Of a stretch of 64,000 nt of DNA, positions 17,482-27,330 are shown piece by piece. The stretch is taken from assembly GCA_937911865.1 (NCBI GenBank), contig CALDSK010000165.1, positions 1 through 64,000 on the forward strand, read 5' to 3'. Position numbers and translations under genes: made by a program. How positions within the stretch are numbered: position 1 is the first letter of the stretch; each line of letters opens with the position of its first letter. This stretch comes from an uncultured Synechococcus sp. GTDB lineage: Bacteria > Cyanobacteriota > Cyanobacteriia > Phormidesmidales > Phormidesmidaceae. The notes beneath the pieces are model-generated. The model saw only the letters and a list, made by a program, of their open reading frames with translations. It did no database searches and had not been told where the DNA came from.

Positions 17482-19452
17482 CTACGAGCCTTGACGCAGC
17501 TTCTCCAGAACACTTTGGTCTTCCATCGTAGTCGCATCGCCTACTACGTCTTCGCCACTCGCCAAGTTGCGTAAGAAGCGGCGGATAATTTTACCCGAGC
17601 GTGTCTTTGGCAGCGCATCGGTGAATTGGATTTCGCCAGGACGGGCGATCGCACCAATTTCTTTCACCACATGCTGCTTCAACTCAGCCTTCAGCTCGTC
17701 ACTGGTGCTAACCGTACTGTCTACAGTGACAAAAGCATACACATCCTGCCCCTTTAGGTCGTGCTTGCGACCGACTACCGCAGCTTCGGCAACAGCCGGG
17801 TGAGAGACTAGCGCCGACTCGATCTCCATCGTGCCAAGCCGATGACCCGATACGTTCAACACATCGTCCGTACGACCCATCACCCAGAAATACCCGTCCT
17901 CATCTTTGCGCGCACCATCACCAGCAAAATATAGGTACTGACCGTCTTTCGGTGGGATATGCTCCCAGTAGGTGCGGCGGAACCGGTCGTCATCGCCATA
18001 CACCGTACGCATCATGCTAGGCCAGGGATGCTTCACAACCAGATAGCCGCCTTCGTTCGTCCCCACAGGATTACCCTCAGCATCGACCACATCTGCCAGA
18101 ATGCCTGGGAAAGGTTTCGTCGCAGAGCCGGGCTTCGTTGGCGTCGCACCGGGTAGTGGCGTCAGCATAAAGCCACCCGTTTCGGTTTGCCACCAGGTGT
18201 CGATAATAGGGCAGCGATCGCCGCCGATCACTTTGCGATACCACATCCACGCTTCTGGGTTTATTGGCTCGCCCACCGTCCCTAGAATGCGCAAGGAAGA
18301 CAGGTCACGGTTGTTGGGTTCTTTGTCGCCCATTTTCATAAAGGCGCGAATCGCAGTTGGCGCGGTGTAGAAGATGGTGACGCCGTACTTTTCTACGACA
18401 TCCCAAAAGCAGCCGGGGTTTGACGGACGGGGGGCGCCTTCGTACATCAGGCTAGTGGCTCCGTTAGAAAGCGGGCCGTACACGATGTAGCTGTGGCCGG
18501 TAATCCAGCCAACGTCTGCGGTGCGCCAGTACACATCGTCTTCTTTGATATCGAAGGCCCACTGAAAGGTCATGTGGGTGTAGAGGTTGTAGCCTGCAGT
18601 CGTATGAACGACACCTTTCGGTTTGCCTGTAGTGCCGCTGGTGTAAAGGATAAAGAGCAAATCTTCACTGTCCATCGGCTCGGGCTCACACTCAGTAGAA
18701 GCCGAAGGCTGGACATCATGCCACCAGACGTCGCGGCCATCGGTCCAGTCGATCTCTTGCTGAGTGCGTTGAACCACCAGCACGTTCGTCACAGAAGGAA
18801 CTGCGCCATCGGCTAGGGCTGCATCGACAGCCGGCTTTAAGCCCATTGGTTTGTCTTTACGAAAGCCGCCGTCTGCGGTGATGACGACTTTGGCTTCCGC
18901 GTCGTTAAGGCGATCGCGCAGCGCTTCTGCACTAAAGCCGCCAAAGACGACCGTATGAGCCGCGCCGATTCTTGCACAGGCCAGCATCGCAACAGCAGCC
19001 TCTGGAATCATGGGCATATATAGCCCAACGCGATCGCCCTTCTTCACGCCCATATCTTTGAGCACATTCGCCATCTGACAGACTTCTTTGTGCAGCTCAG
19101 CGTAGGTCAGCCGGCGCGAGTCACCGGGCTCGCCTTCCCAAATTAGAGCCGTCTTGTCGCGCTTGTCGGTCTTCAGGTGCCGGTCAAGGCAGTTGTACGA
19201 AATATTGATCTTGCCACCAACGAACCACTTGGCAAACGGTGGCTGCCAGTCGAGTACGGTATCCCACTTTTCAAACCAGTCCAGCTCCTGCTCAGCCAGC
19301 TTCGCCCAAAAGGCAGCCGGGTCTGCAGCGGCCTCATCGTAGAGCGATTGGTAGGTCTCCATGCTAGGTATACGTGCGTTCTTTGAGAACTCAGCAGGGG
19401 GAGCAAACACCCGCTGCTCTTGTAGTACCGATTCAATCTTGGAGTCTGCCAT
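17482..19452 (-). CDS. acs: Acetyl-CoA synthetase
   Basis: The enzyme activates acetate to acetyl-CoA through acetyl-AMP. At 656 aa it has the usual length. Diagnostic segments are the AMP-binding P-loop [45 protein letters not shown], and the C-terminal [12 protein letters not shown] with the lysine that is commonly acetylated in this family. The gene reads toward the small 67-aa gene. A terminator-like hairpin lies in its leader (19529-19548). Confidence 0.96.
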   Translation of the reverse strand: MADSKIESVLQEQRVFAPPAEFSKNARIPSMETYQSLYDEAAADPAAFWAKLAEQELDWFEKWDTVLDWQPPFAKWFVGGKINISYNCLDRHLKTDKRDKTALIWEGEPGDSRRLTYAELHKEVCQMANVLKDMGVKKGDRVGLYMPMIPEAAVAMLACARIGAAHTVVFGGFSAEALRDRLNDAEAKVVITADGGFRKDKPMGLKPAVDAALADGAVPSVTNVLVVQRTQQEIDWTDGRDVWWHDVQPSASTECEPEPMDSEDLLFILYTSGTTGKPKGVVHTTAGYNLYTHMTFQWAFDIKEDDVYWRTADVGWITGHSYIVYGPLSNGATSLMYEGAPRPSNPGCFWDVVEKYGVTIFYTAPTAIRAFMKMGDKEPNNRDLSSLRILGTVGEPINPEAWMWYRKVIGGDRCPIIDTWWQTETGGFMLTPLPGATPTKPGSATKPFPGILADVVDAEGNPVGTNEGGYLVVKHPWPSMMRTVYGDDDRFRRTYWEHIPPKDGQYLYFAGDGARKDEDGYFWVMGRTDDVLNVSGHRLGTMEIESALVSHPAVAEAAVVGRKHDLKGQDVYAFVTVDSTVSTSDELKAELKQHVVKEIGAIARPGEIQFTDALPKTRSGKIIRRFLRNLASGEDVVGDATTMEDQSVLEKLRQGS

Positions 19453-19920
19453 GAGAAAAGTCGCCTATAAACGCAGTGAAGTGAAAAGAGTCTAGAGAGA
19501 AATTATATGGAGAGAAAAGTAGTCAGATAAAAAACCTTTCAAAAGGTTACTGCGAATGTTTGCAGCTTACTCACTCAACCTGGGGTTACTTAACAATTCA
19601 AAAGTGACCCATGCAGCGTCATCATATGGACACTTTTACGCCCACATATGAAGCGCACACTAGGAAGGTTCTACATCAAGTTTTTTGCTAGAGACACGGC
19701 TGCTCATCGGTTTGCGTTGGGATCGCAAAGGCAAAGACCTAAATAGCCGGCAGACAAAACGAAAGATCTTCACAGGAAGTTCAAGCGAGCGCCGACATGT
19801 AGCAGGAAAAGTTGATGTATTACTGAGGAATCAGGGAATATACGCAGTTGTTCGAGCAAATGCTCAAAACAAAAGCGCTGCATGCCTTCATGCCAAAGCT
19901 TATCTACACAAATTCAATTA
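19453..19920. other. Intergenic region between acs and the PhyH-like gene
   Basis: The gap between two divergent genes is 468 nt. It contains the acs leader hairpin at 19529-19548 and otherwise no gene I can support. A TTG-initiated frame of 78 codons (19685-19921) has no recognisable content. Both promoters should lie here. Confidence 0.45.
19529..19548 (-). promoter_or_regulatory. Terminator-like hairpin in the acs leader
   Basis: On the minus strand AACCTT and AAGGTT pair over TTGA and are followed by six T residues. The element lies about 80 nt upstream of the acs ATG, in the place expected for an attenuator or for the end of an upstream transcript. The hairpin is short (6 bp), so support is weak. 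Confidence 0.3.
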
Positions 19921-20784
19921 ATGAATTCCACCCTGAACCGTATAACCAACCGACTGCGCAGCAGAGATTTACACCACACATTAGGCCGATTTAAGCAGTT
20001 CCGCGACGCCTACAGCCTCTACCAAAACGGTCGTCAACAATTACGCTCCAACTACCACCGAGCACAGCTGCATCCCCTTGAGATATCTGCCTTTAGCGAA
20101 ATGTCACCTCAAGAGCATGCAGACAACCTCAGAGCAACAGGCGTTAGCTTTGGATTTTCACTACCGCCTGCAGAAGTTGAACAAATTTATCGATTTGCCT
20201 GTGAAACGCCTTGCACAGAGCCAGCCTTCGCAGGTAAGTTTTATGCCGACCAGGTCAGCAGCGGGCGTCTAAACGGTGAACGGCACGTTTTTAGAGGACT
20301 GGTCAACAACCCAGAAAATTGTCCTGTCGTTGCATCGCTTGCACAAGATCCTAAACTTCTACAGATAGTCCGTAGCTACTTGAAATACTGGCCATCTCAG
20401 CTGACGTATCATCTCAGCTGGAGCTTCGCGGTCGACCTGTCAGAAGCAGAACAAATGAAGCGCTATCCGCCACTGAACTATCACTATGATGTCGCTGGCT
20501 ATAACTTTATGACGACTTACTTCTATATCACTGATATCGATACTGATAATGGTCCCCACGTGATGATTGAAAAATCGCACAACCATAAACCACTACACAC
20601 GCTGCTACAGTCTGGCGCGAATCCTCATTTGGCTCAACAGGTTTTAGACTACTACGGCCCTGACTGTGAGCTGGCAATTAAAGGGAAAGCAGGGTTTGGC
20701 TTTGTTCAAGACCCGTCCTGTTTTCACCGGCTCTCACCGCTAAAACATGGCCGACGACTCCTGCTGCAAATTCGATATGCTTAA
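19921..20784 (+). CDS. PhyH-like Fe(II)/2-oxoglutarate dioxygenase, putative
   Basis: The 287-aa protein has an HYDVAGYNFMTTYFYITD segment (candidate HxD iron ligands), GPHVMIEKSHN, and a late FHRLSPLKHGRRLLLQIRY that can supply the distal histidine and 2-oxoglutarate arginine, the layout of phytanoyl-CoA dioxygenase-like enzymes. The substrate is unknown. I start at the ATG at 19921; an upstream ATG at 19882 would add 13 residues without an obvious Shine-Dalgarno. The PadR gene follows 78 nt later on the same strand. Confidence 0.6.
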   Translation: MNSTLNRITNRLRSRDLHHTLGRFKQFRDAYSLYQNGRQQLRSNYHRAQLHPLEISAFSEMSPQEHADNLRATGVSFGFSLPPAEVEQIYRFACETPCTEPAFAGKFYADQVSSGRLNGERHVFRGLVNNPENCPVVASLAQDPKLLQIVRSYLKYWPSQLTYHLSWSFAVDLSEAEQMKRYPPLNYHYDVAGYNFMTTYFYITDIDTDNGPHVMIEKSHNHKPLHTLLQSGANPHLAQQVLDYYGPDCELAIKGKAGFGFVQDPSCFHRLSPLKHGRRLLLQIRYA

Positions 20785-20862
20785 ATAACTGTTCTACTGA
20801 GTGATCTCAGTATTAGTAGGGTCGCTTATTATGTCTATAGGTGAATATTCCTGGCCTATAAC

Positions 20863-21501
20863 ATGTCACTTTCGTATGCGATTTTAGCGGCCCTATTCAA
20901 CCAGCCTTGCAGTGGCTATGACCTGGTAAAACGGTTTAACAAGTCAGTTGAATGCTTTTGGAGTGCCAGCCATCAGCAAATTTATAAAGCGCTGGCAAAG
21001 CTAGAAGAGGAAGGTCATGTCTCTTCAGAAAAGATTGAGCAAGAAAACCGACCGAATAAGAAGCTGTATACCGTCACAGATAGTGGACGACAAGATTTAC
21101 AGCAGTGGATTGGTGAAACTGAAACGGAGATCGTGCCACTAAAATCCGACTTGCTGGTCAAGCTTTCTGCTGGGCACACGGTACCTACAGAGACACTGAT
21201 CAATGCGCTAGATACTTACTACCAGCAGCATCGAGATAAGCTGAAGAGCTATCAGGCGGTTTCTAAGCAGTATGCGCAGGTGCCAGAACTTTCACGAGAA
21301 AGCCAGTTTCAGTATTTAGCGCTGCGCGCAGGCATTCGACAGCAGCTAGCCTGGGTGGCCTGGTGCGAAGAAGCGATGGGCTTTTTGGGCCAGCCGGTTA
21401 AACAGCCAGTGATTAAGCCAGGCGCTCAGCCCGCAGCAGTACGCGAATCGTCTCGTGAGTCATTCCGCGAGTCTTTGAGAGAGTCATCTTCCGCGAGCTG
21501 A
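20863..21501 (+). CDS. PadR-family transcriptional regulator with repetitive tail
   Basis: Residues 1-75 are a PadR winged helix: SYAILAALFNQPCSGYDLVKRF, then WSASHQQIYKALAKLEEEGHV and YTVTDSGRQDLQQW. A helical C-terminal half (about 95-175) fits the Vir-type dimerisation domain. The last 22 residues are ESSRESFRESLRESS, a short repeat that overlaps the 3' end of the fur-family gene on the other strand by 76 nt. The ligand and targets are unknown; the upstream PhyH-like gene is a possible target. Confidence 0.85.
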   Translation: MSLSYAILAALFNQPCSGYDLVKRFNKSVECFWSASHQQIYKALAKLEEEGHVSSEKIEQENRPNKKLYTVTDSGRQDLQQWIGETETEIVPLKSDLLVKLSAGHTVPTETLINALDTYYQQHRDKLKSYQAVSKQYAQVPELSRESQFQYLALRAGIRQQLAWVAWCEEAMGFLGQPVKQPVIKPGAQPAAVRESSRESFRESLRESSSAS

Positions 21502-21875
21502 CAGGTCTGGCAAAGACCGAAGAATTCGAGCGTATGGTAAAAGATCTGAAAGTGGTGAGATTCGGTCAGATGGCTTTCTAGCCCGTGCACTGGGCACTCG
21601 TCCATGATGGTGGAGTTGCCACAGCGAACGCAGGTCAGGTGATGGGTGTCTTCAGCGGCGGCCAAGCTGTAGAGCGATTCGCCGCTCGATAGCGTACGGA
21701 CCTGAATAGCCCCTTCGAGCTTGAGAGACTCTAGCGCTCTGTACACCGTGGCAAGACCCATACTGACCTTTTTCTGACGCAGGTGTATGTGAAGGTCTTG
21801 AGCGGACGTGGGTTCTTTGAGCGTTTGAAGCTGTTTGAGGACTTGCGTTTGGCTACGGGTACGGCTGCGTTTCAT
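21426..21875 (-). CDS. Fur-family metalloregulator (Zur-like)
   Basis: The 149-aa repressor shows the winged helix ATVYRALESLKLEGAIQV, the metal-site region THHLTCVRCGNSTIMDECPV and a C-terminal CQTCQ, giving two CxxC pairs for structural zinc. The ECPVHGLESHL...FYHTLEFFGLCQTC pattern is what I recall for cyanobacterial Zur rather than iron Fur, but this is not proven. I start at the ATG at 21875. The C-terminal DSLKDSRNDSRDDSRTAAG is encoded by the same repeats that encode the PadR tail in antisense. Remnants of a zinc-type ABC transporter lie 6 kb away. Confidence 0.82.
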   Translation of the reverse strand: MKRSRTRSQTQVLKQLQTLKEPTSAQDLHIHLRQKKVSMGLATVYRALESLKLEGAIQVRTLSSGESLYSLAAAEDTHHLTCVRCGNSTIMDECPVHGLESHLTESHHFQIFYHTLEFFGLCQTCQLAEDDSLKDSRNDSRDDSRTAAG

Positions 21876-22088
21876 TAGCCCTTTAGAGGAAACGAAGATA
21901 GGGAGTAAGCACACATCAGCAGTTGAAGGGCGCTTTACTACAGCTTAGTTTACGAGACGCACACTCGTGGGCAGAATTGCCCGTAGAAAAACACGTAGAC
22001 AAAACAGATACCGCACTCGGAGACTGTACTTTATCGACACCGCAAATACGGTAGGATTGCACATGTCCTTCCTCATTAAATAATTCCT

Positions 22089-22370
22089 GTGGCGCAATCT
22101 GCTGACGCAAAAGCATACAACGCTAAAGTCTATGTGACGCTTCGACCTTCGGTGCTAGATCCGGCAGGCACAGCAGTACGATCGGGGCTAAGCCACATGG
22201 GCTACGACAACGTTTCAAAGGTTCGGATTGGCAAGTACATTGAAGTAGAGCTGACGGCTGAAAGTGAAGTAGCAGCAAAGTCACAGTTGGATAAAATTTG
22301 CGATCAGCTATTGGCGAATCCAGTCATAGAGAATTACCGCATCGAGATCTTGGAAGCGGTAGCGGTTTAA
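22089..22370 (+). CDS. purS: PurS subunit of phosphoribosylformylglycinamidine synthase
   Basis: PurS bridges PurL and PurQ in the ATP-dependent conversion of FGAR to FGAM in purine synthesis. The 93-aa protein has KVYVTLRPSVLDPAGTAV and VSKVRIGKYIEVELTAES, the family signature. It starts with GTG. purQ follows after 36 nt, forming an operon. Confidence 0.93.
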   Translation: MAQSADAKAYNAKVYVTLRPSVLDPAGTAVRSGLSHMGYDNVSKVRIGKYIEVELTAESEVAAKSQLDKICDQLLANPVIENYRIEILEAVAV

Positions 22371-22406
22371 TAGCAATACGTAGGCTTTTTGAAGAGGGAT
22401 TGGCGA

Positions 22407-23117
22407 ATGAAGTTTGGGGTTATTGTTTTTCCAGGGGCGAACTGCGATCGCGACATCGCCTACATTCTTCGAGACATTTTAGGCCAGCCTACGCGAATGG
22501 TATGGCATGAGGATAGCGATCTCTCTGATGTTGATGTGGTGGTCGTACCTGGCGGGTTTAGCTACGGAGACTATTTGCGCTGCGGGGCGATCGCACAGTT
22601 CTCTCCAGCCATGCGTTCTACTGTGGCGCATGCTAAACAAGGAAAGCAGGTAATGGGCATCTGCAACGGCTTTCAGGTGCTCACAGAAATGGGCCTGCTG
22701 CCGGGCGCACTGGTACGAAACCGAGATTTGCATTTTGTGTGCGATCGCATTCCTATGACCGTAGAGCGCAATGACCTTCCCTGGACACAGGGCTACCAAC
22801 AAGGTCAAGTTATCACTCTGCCCATCGCTCACGGAGAAGGCTGCTACTTTGCCGATGACGACACAATTAAATCATTGGAAGATAACAATCAAGTGCTATT
22901 TCGCTATTGCGATGCGAACGGAAAAGCTAGCGACACAGCGAATCCTAATGGCTCGCTCAACAACATTGCCGGAATTTGCAACAGAGCAGGGAATGTTTTG
23001 GGCATGATGCCCCACCCAGAGCGAGCCGCCGATGCCGCGCTTGGTAACACAGACGGACTCGCACTGTTTAAGGGGCTGCTTGAAGGGCTTACGAGTTCGG
23101 CTAAGGTAGCGGCTTAA
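22407..23117 (+). CDS. purQ: PurQ glutaminase subunit of FGAM synthase
   Basis: PurQ supplies ammonia from glutamine to PurL. The 236-aa class I glutamine amidotransferase begins MKFGVIVFPGANCDRD, has the nucleophile elbow VMGICNGFQVLTEMGLLPG with the catalytic cysteine, and the late MMPHPERA histidine/glutamate pair. A TTG at 22389 is in frame, but the ATG at 22407 matches the family start. Confidence 0.95.
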   Translation: MKFGVIVFPGANCDRDIAYILRDILGQPTRMVWHEDSDLSDVDVVVVPGGFSYGDYLRCGAIAQFSPAMRSTVAHAKQGKQVMGICNGFQVLTEMGLLPGALVRNRDLHFVCDRIPMTVERNDLPWTQGYQQGQVITLPIAHGEGCYFADDDTIKSLEDNNQVLFRYCDANGKASDTANPNGSLNNIAGICNRAGNVLGMMPHPERAADAALGNTDGLALFKGLLEGLTSSAKVAA

Positions 23118-23193
23118 AACCGCTGACTGCTACAACTGCTACAGCGCTAGATTCTGCAACAAAAGAGATACAACAGCTGGTCGGTGAGACCAG

Positions 23194-23979
23194 CTACCCT
23201 GCCATAAACTTCTTAACGCCTGTTCGAATCAACTGGCGGGGCATGAGCCGAGGTGTAAAGGTCAAAATCTTATTCAGAGCGCCGTGGACGGCAACCACTT
23301 CCTTCTCTTGAAGACTGTTGTAGCCATATTCAGCCACTTCCAGCGCGGTAGGAAACTGATCTGAGGTTACATTGCTCATAGAAGGAATTTTGTTCATTCC
23401 AGCAACCTGACCAAAGTTGGACTGGGTAGGGCCAGGGCAAAGTACCGTTACATCGACACCGGTCTCTTCTACCTCAGCAGATATTGCTTCGCTCAAAGAG
23501 AGAACGTAGGCCTTTGTTGCAAAATAAACGGCCATCATGGGCCCAGGCTGAAACGCGGCAGTAGACGCGACGTTGAGAATTTGACCGAAGCCGCGGGCAA
23601 TCATATCGGGCAAAAACAGTCGGCTCAGATGCGTCAAGGCTAGCGTATTGAGCAGAATCATCCCCTGCAACTTTTCCCAGTCACTGCTGGCAAATTCACC
23701 ATAGTCACCGTAGCCTGCATTATTAATCAACACATCAACCGTCAAAGACTGCTGCTGAATCTGTTCAAAAAGTTGTTCTATTGCGGCTGTGTTGGTTAGG
23801 TCGCAGCTGAAAACAACAGCTTCAATTCCGTGCTCTTTTTCCAAATCCGCCTTGAGTGCATTGAGTTTATCTTCGCTGCGAGCCACCAGAATCAGGTTGT
23901 GCTTTTTACGGGAAAACACTTGAGCAAAAGCTTTGCCAATACCGCTAGAGGCACCGGTTATGAGAGCTGTTTTAGTCAT
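23194..23979 (-). CDS. Short-chain dehydrogenase/reductase
   Basis: The 261-aa SDR has the cofactor motif TGASSGIGKAFA, the NNAG motif in VLINNAGYGDYGEF, and the catalytic YFATK with an upstream ASTA serine. It belongs to the DltE/YqjQ-like class of SDRs with unknown substrates. It is divergent from hspA. Confidence 0.85.
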   Translation of the reverse strand: MTKTALITGASSGIGKAFAQVFSRKKHNLILVARSEDKLNALKADLEKEHGIEAVVFSCDLTNTAAIEQLFEQIQQQSLTVDVLINNAGYGDYGEFASSDWEKLQGMILLNTLALTHLSRLFLPDMIARGFGQILNVASTAAFQPGPMMAVYFATKAYVLSLSEAISAEVEETGVDVTVLCPGPTQSNFGQVAGMNKIPSMSNVTSDQFPTALEVAEYGYNSLQEKEVVAVHGALNKILTFTPRLMPRQLIRTGVKKFMAG

Positions 23980-24145
23980 AAATTTGAGTTAGAGAACATA
24001 CCGCCTATTATGCCGGATGTGTTGACGGCTTGCCGTATACCAACCGTAATTCGGGATGCTCTACTCCCAGGTGAGGTTTCTCTCACTACGCGATCGATTG
24101 GCTTAACTGGCACTATGAATACATCGAGATTAGGAGATAAACAAC

Positions 24146-24652
24146 ATGCTTGTTCGTCGTTACTGGCAACCTTTCGCTGAAGTTAACACCGTAAAGCAAC
24201 AGTTAGATCAGTTATTTGACGATCTTTCTACCGCGTCTAGTGCGCCCACTACCTGGACGCCTGCGGCTACGCTAGTTGAAAGCGAAGATGCTTTGACACT
24301 TCATGTACAGCTGCCCGGTGTAGATGCTGACAAAATTGATATTCAAGCGAGCCGCGAAGTGGTCGCCATATCTGGTCAGCGCCCTGCGCTAGAAATCGGT
24401 GAAGGAGAAACCTTACGCCGCAATGAGTTCCGCTACGGCGCTTTCCGCCGAGTCGTCTCCTTACCTGTTGCGATTGAGCCTACAGAAGTAAGCGCTGACT
24501 ACGAAGCAGGCGTACTGGTGCTGCACTTGCCCAAAGCTGAAGACGTCCGCAACAAAGTTGTGAAAGTAAATGTTGCTGGCGCAGTGCCTGCGGCAATCGC
24601 TGATAACGCTGACGCTGAAACAACTGAAGCGGCTGATAACAGCGCTCAGTAG
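24146..24652 (+). CDS. hspA: Small heat-shock protein of the Hsp20 family
   Basis: The 168-aa chaperone has an alpha-crystallin domain (residues about 45-140) with ALTLHVQLPGVDADKIDIQ, the RNEFRYGAFRRVVSLP segment and AGVLVLHLPKAE. HspA binds unfolding proteins and membranes during heat stress. A GGAG Shine-Dalgarno precedes the ATG. I looked for a CIRCE operator upstream and did not find one. A strong intrinsic terminator lies downstream at 24768. Confidence 0.9.
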   Translation: MLVRRYWQPFAEVNTVKQQLDQLFDDLSTASSAPTTWTPAATLVESEDALTLHVQLPGVDADKIDIQASREVVAISGQRPALEIGEGETLRRNEFRYGAFRRVVSLPVAIEPTEVSADYEAGVLVLHLPKAEDVRNKVVKVNVAGAVPAAIADNADAETTEAADNSAQ

Positions 24653-24767
24653 AGGCAACAGACTGGCCTTAGTCAATAAAGGCTGAGGAGCGGACGAAGC
24701 CTTTCAACGGCTCTTGACAGACCTGTCTTGATAGAGACTCGTGAGACATTTAGGTACATATTTCCTG

Positions 24768-24800
24768 CGGGTGATCGCGTTTGCGATCACCCGTCTTTTT
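24768..24800 (+). terminator. Intrinsic terminator of hspA
   Basis: CGGGTGATCGC and GCGATCACCCG form an 11-bp GC-rich stem over GTTT, followed by TCTTTTT. It lies about 115 nt after the hspA stop. Each stem arm ends in half of a HIP1-like GCGATCGC sequence. Confidence 0.85.
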
Positions 24801-24816
24801 GATCGCATCAGCCACA

Positions 24817-24870
24817 GCACTGACTCTAGAATACGGTGCTGACTCTAGAATACGGTGCTGACTCTAGAAT
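24817..24870. repeat. 19-nt tandem repeat, 2.8 copies
   Basis: The unit is GTGCTGACTCTAGAATACG. The array lies between the hspA terminator and the carrier gene, in the probable promoter region of the latter. Confidence 0.85.
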
Positions 24871-24913
24871 CTTCTATGCTATTAACTAGAAAATTAACGC
24901 GGAAAACACAGCG

Positions 24914-26419
24914 ATGGCGAGCAGCGAGGTCCCTGGGCGGACGGATTCTGAACAGGCCCTAAGCCAGCCTCAGATCGGATTATTTTCAATGGTGCGGCTA
25001 GGCACTTTTAATATGGGCGCGGCCATTATGTCACTGCTTACCCTGGGCGTGATGAACCGGGTACTGATTAAAGAGCTACAGGTACCGGGTCTGATTGCTG
25101 GTGGCACGATTGCGATGTATCAGTTTATGTCCCCGGCGCGGGTGCGGTTTGGTCAGCTCTCGGATGTGCGGCCACTGTTTGGCCATTATCGCAGCGGCTA
25201 TATCTGGGCAGGTGTTGCAGGGATGGCAGTGAGCGCTTTTGTGTCGGTGCAGGTGATGTGGCAACTGGGCGATCGCATTGCGGCAGCTGGCTGGGGACCT
25301 AGCGCTTATCCATGGGTCGCTTTGCTGGCGGCGGTATTTGCGCTCTACGGGTTAGCGCTAGCAGCAACGACACCTTTCACAGCGCTGCTAGTCGATGTAT
25401 CAGATGAAAAAACAAAGTCGAAAATTGTCGGCATTGGCTGGTCGATGCTGATGCTGGGCATTGTCGCTGGGGCCATCCTGATTGGGGTGGTGCTGGGGCC
25501 AGCAGATGACACGAGTGCGATCGCAGCGCTCAGTGCCGCAGAAAAAGCAGCGCGTATCGATGCACTCAAAGCACCCGTCAACCGACTATTTGTCATTGTC
25601 CCGGCTATTGTTGTCGGCATTACGCTGCTGAGTACAGTCGGCATTGAGAAGCGATTTTCTCGATTAGAGCAGCGCTCTGCGGCGCGGGATCGAGAAGACA
25701 GTATTACCTTTACTCAAGCGATAAAGGTACTGACCGCTAGCCGTCAGACCGGATTGTTTTTCTGCTTTTTGTTGGTGCTGAGCTTAGGGCTATTTACGCA
25801 AAACGTGGTGCTAGAGCCCTACGGAGCCGAGGTATTTGGCATGACGATTAGCCAGACGACGGCGATTAATGCCTTTTTTGGCACCGGGACGCTGGTTGGC
25901 ATTATGGGCACGGGCTTTGTGCTGATGCCACTGCTGGGTAAAAAGCGCACGGTGAAGCTAGGCTGTGCGATCGCCTCTATTTTCTTAATCGTGCTAGCCG
26001 CCGTTGGGTTTACTGCAAATCCGCTAGCTCTCAATGTCGCAGTTGGACTATTTGGCCTAGCCTCAGGCGTGCTAACAACAGGATCGATTGTGCTGATGCT
26101 CGATTTGACCGCAGCGGAAACTGCGGGGACCTTCATTGGGGCATGGGGACTGGCGCAGGCTATGGCTCAGGGGGTCTCAACCTTGCTAGGCGGAGCGCTT
26201 TTGTCTGTTGGAGAGCTTTTAACTGGCGCGTCAGCAGTCGTTAGCGCTGGCGGTGAACCAACAGCCTCGCAGCTAATTCCTGCTTACGGTCTGGTGTTTT
26301 CGGTGCAGGCAGTATGCATGTGGGTGGCGATCGCCCTGGTCAGCCGAGTCAATATCACCGAATTTCAGCTTGATGCCAAAAATGCGATCAGTGCAGCGTT
26401 AGAGAATGATCTAGACTGA
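24914..26419 (+). CDS. PucC-family (BCD) membrane transporter, chlorophyll-related
   Basis: The 501-aa protein is a 12-helix MFS-type carrier. The segment FNMGAAIMSLLTLGVMNRV and the following QFMSPARVRFGQLSD are typical of the PucC/LhaA family that aids pigment-protein assembly in phototrophs. Later helices include GMGTGFVLMPLLGKKRTVKLG-like loops. It probably acts in the thylakoid or plasma membrane. The inositol phosphatase gene follows after 58 nt. Confidence 0.85.
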   Translation: MASSEVPGRTDSEQALSQPQIGLFSMVRLGTFNMGAAIMSLLTLGVMNRVLIKELQVPGLIAGGTIAMYQFMSPARVRFGQLSDVRPLFGHYRSGYIWAGVAGMAVSAFVSVQVMWQLGDRIAAAGWGPSAYPWVALLAAVFALYGLALAATTPFTALLVDVSDEKTKSKIVGIGWSMLMLGIVAGAILIGVVLGPADDTSAIAALSAAEKAARIDALKAPVNRLFVIVPAIVVGITLLSTVGIEKRFSRLEQRSAARDREDSITFTQAIKVLTASRQTGLFFCFLLVLSLGLFTQNVVLEPYGAEVFGMTISQTTAINAFFGTGTLVGIMGTGFVLMPLLGKKRTVKLGCAIASIFLIVLAAVGFTANPLALNVAVGLFGLASGVLTTGSIVLMLDLTAAETAGTFIGAWGLAQAMAQGVSTLLGGALLSVGELLTGASAVVSAGGEPTASQLIPAYGLVFSVQAVCMWVAIALVSRVNITEFQLDAKNAISAALENDLD

Positions 26420-26477
26420 GTAGCCATAGATTAAACGGCTGACACGAGAATCGCGCAAGGAATTGGGACGAACTGAT

Positions 26478-27287
26478 ATGACAGCAGCAGACTACTGGGA
26501 GAAGGTCACAGCTTTTGCCCAAACGGCGACCGATGAAGTCGGTGCGCATTTGATGAGCGCTTTTGGCAAAGCCAGCGCAGAGCAAAAGGCCGATGGCAGC
26601 CTGGTAACAAAGTATGACAAGTGGGCTGATCAAGAGCTGCGCGATCGCATCCAAAAGACCTTTCCAGATCATGGTGTCCTGACAGAAGAAGTCGAACATA
26701 TTTTTCCTGGCACAGACTGGTGCTGGGTAATCGACCCGATTGATGGCACCACTAACTTTGCTAGAGGCGTCCCACTCTGGGGAATTTCGCTGGGCCTTTT
26801 ACACAAAGGAACGCCTGTTTTCGGCCATGTGTACCTGCCGCCTATTGATCAACACTTTCACGGATTTCTTCCTGGCAGCTCCGGATTAGACATGCCAACC
26901 GGTGCCTTTGTTAATGGGCAGCCCATACATACTGGAAACGACTATCCCTCTGGGTCTCGCCTGTTTAGCCTCTGTGCTCGCAGCCTAAAAGTGCTACAGC
27001 AGCCTTTTCCTTGCAAAGTTCGAATGCTCGGCGTAGCCACCTATAACCTACTGATGGTAGCCTCAGGCGTTTGCCTGGGCGCGGTTGAAGCCACTCCCAA
27101 AATTTGGGATATTGCGGCAGTGTGGGTGATTACGCAGGCCGCCGGTGCTAGCTGGTGCGACTTAAATGAGCAGGCGGCTTTTCCGCTAGAGGCGGGAAAA
27201 GACTACAGCACTCACCCTTTTCCAACACTGGTGACTCAGCCAGGCTTGGTCTCCAAGTTTGAGCCCTTGGTGAAAGTGATTTTATAG
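26478..27287 (+). CDS. Inositol monophosphatase-family phosphatase
   Basis: The 269-aa enzyme has the two metal-binding motifs of the IMPase family, LTEEVEH (with the preceding DKWAD segment) and WVIDPIDGTTNFARG, and the late IWDIAAVWVI aspartate motif. Cyanobacterial members dephosphorylate inositol phosphates, histidinol phosphate or PAP; which one applies here is not visible. I start at the ATG at 26478; TTG at 26463 is in frame. Confidence 0.88.
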   Translation: MTAADYWEKVTAFAQTATDEVGAHLMSAFGKASAEQKADGSLVTKYDKWADQELRDRIQKTFPDHGVLTEEVEHIFPGTDWCWVIDPIDGTTNFARGVPLWGISLGLLHKGTPVFGHVYLPPIDQHFHGFLPGSSGLDMPTGAFVNGQPIHTGNDYPSGSRLFSLCARSLKVLQQPFPCKVRMLGVATYNLLMVASGVCLGAVEATPKIWDIAAVWVITQAAGASWCDLNEQAAFPLEAGKDYSTHPFPTLVTQPGLVSKFEPLVKVIL

Positions 27288-27330
27288 ATGCCAGTACTAG
27301 ATGCCAGTAACCGCTTAAGTCAGTACTTAC

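Noticed and set aside
19685..19921. 78-aa TTG-initiated frame before the PhyH-like gene
   Set aside because: There is no recognisable content and it ends at the next gene's start; it could be a leader peptide but nothing supports it.
24000..24146. CIRCE operator before hspA
   Set aside because: I looked for TTAGCACTC/GAGTGCTAA spaced by nine bases and found no such pair.
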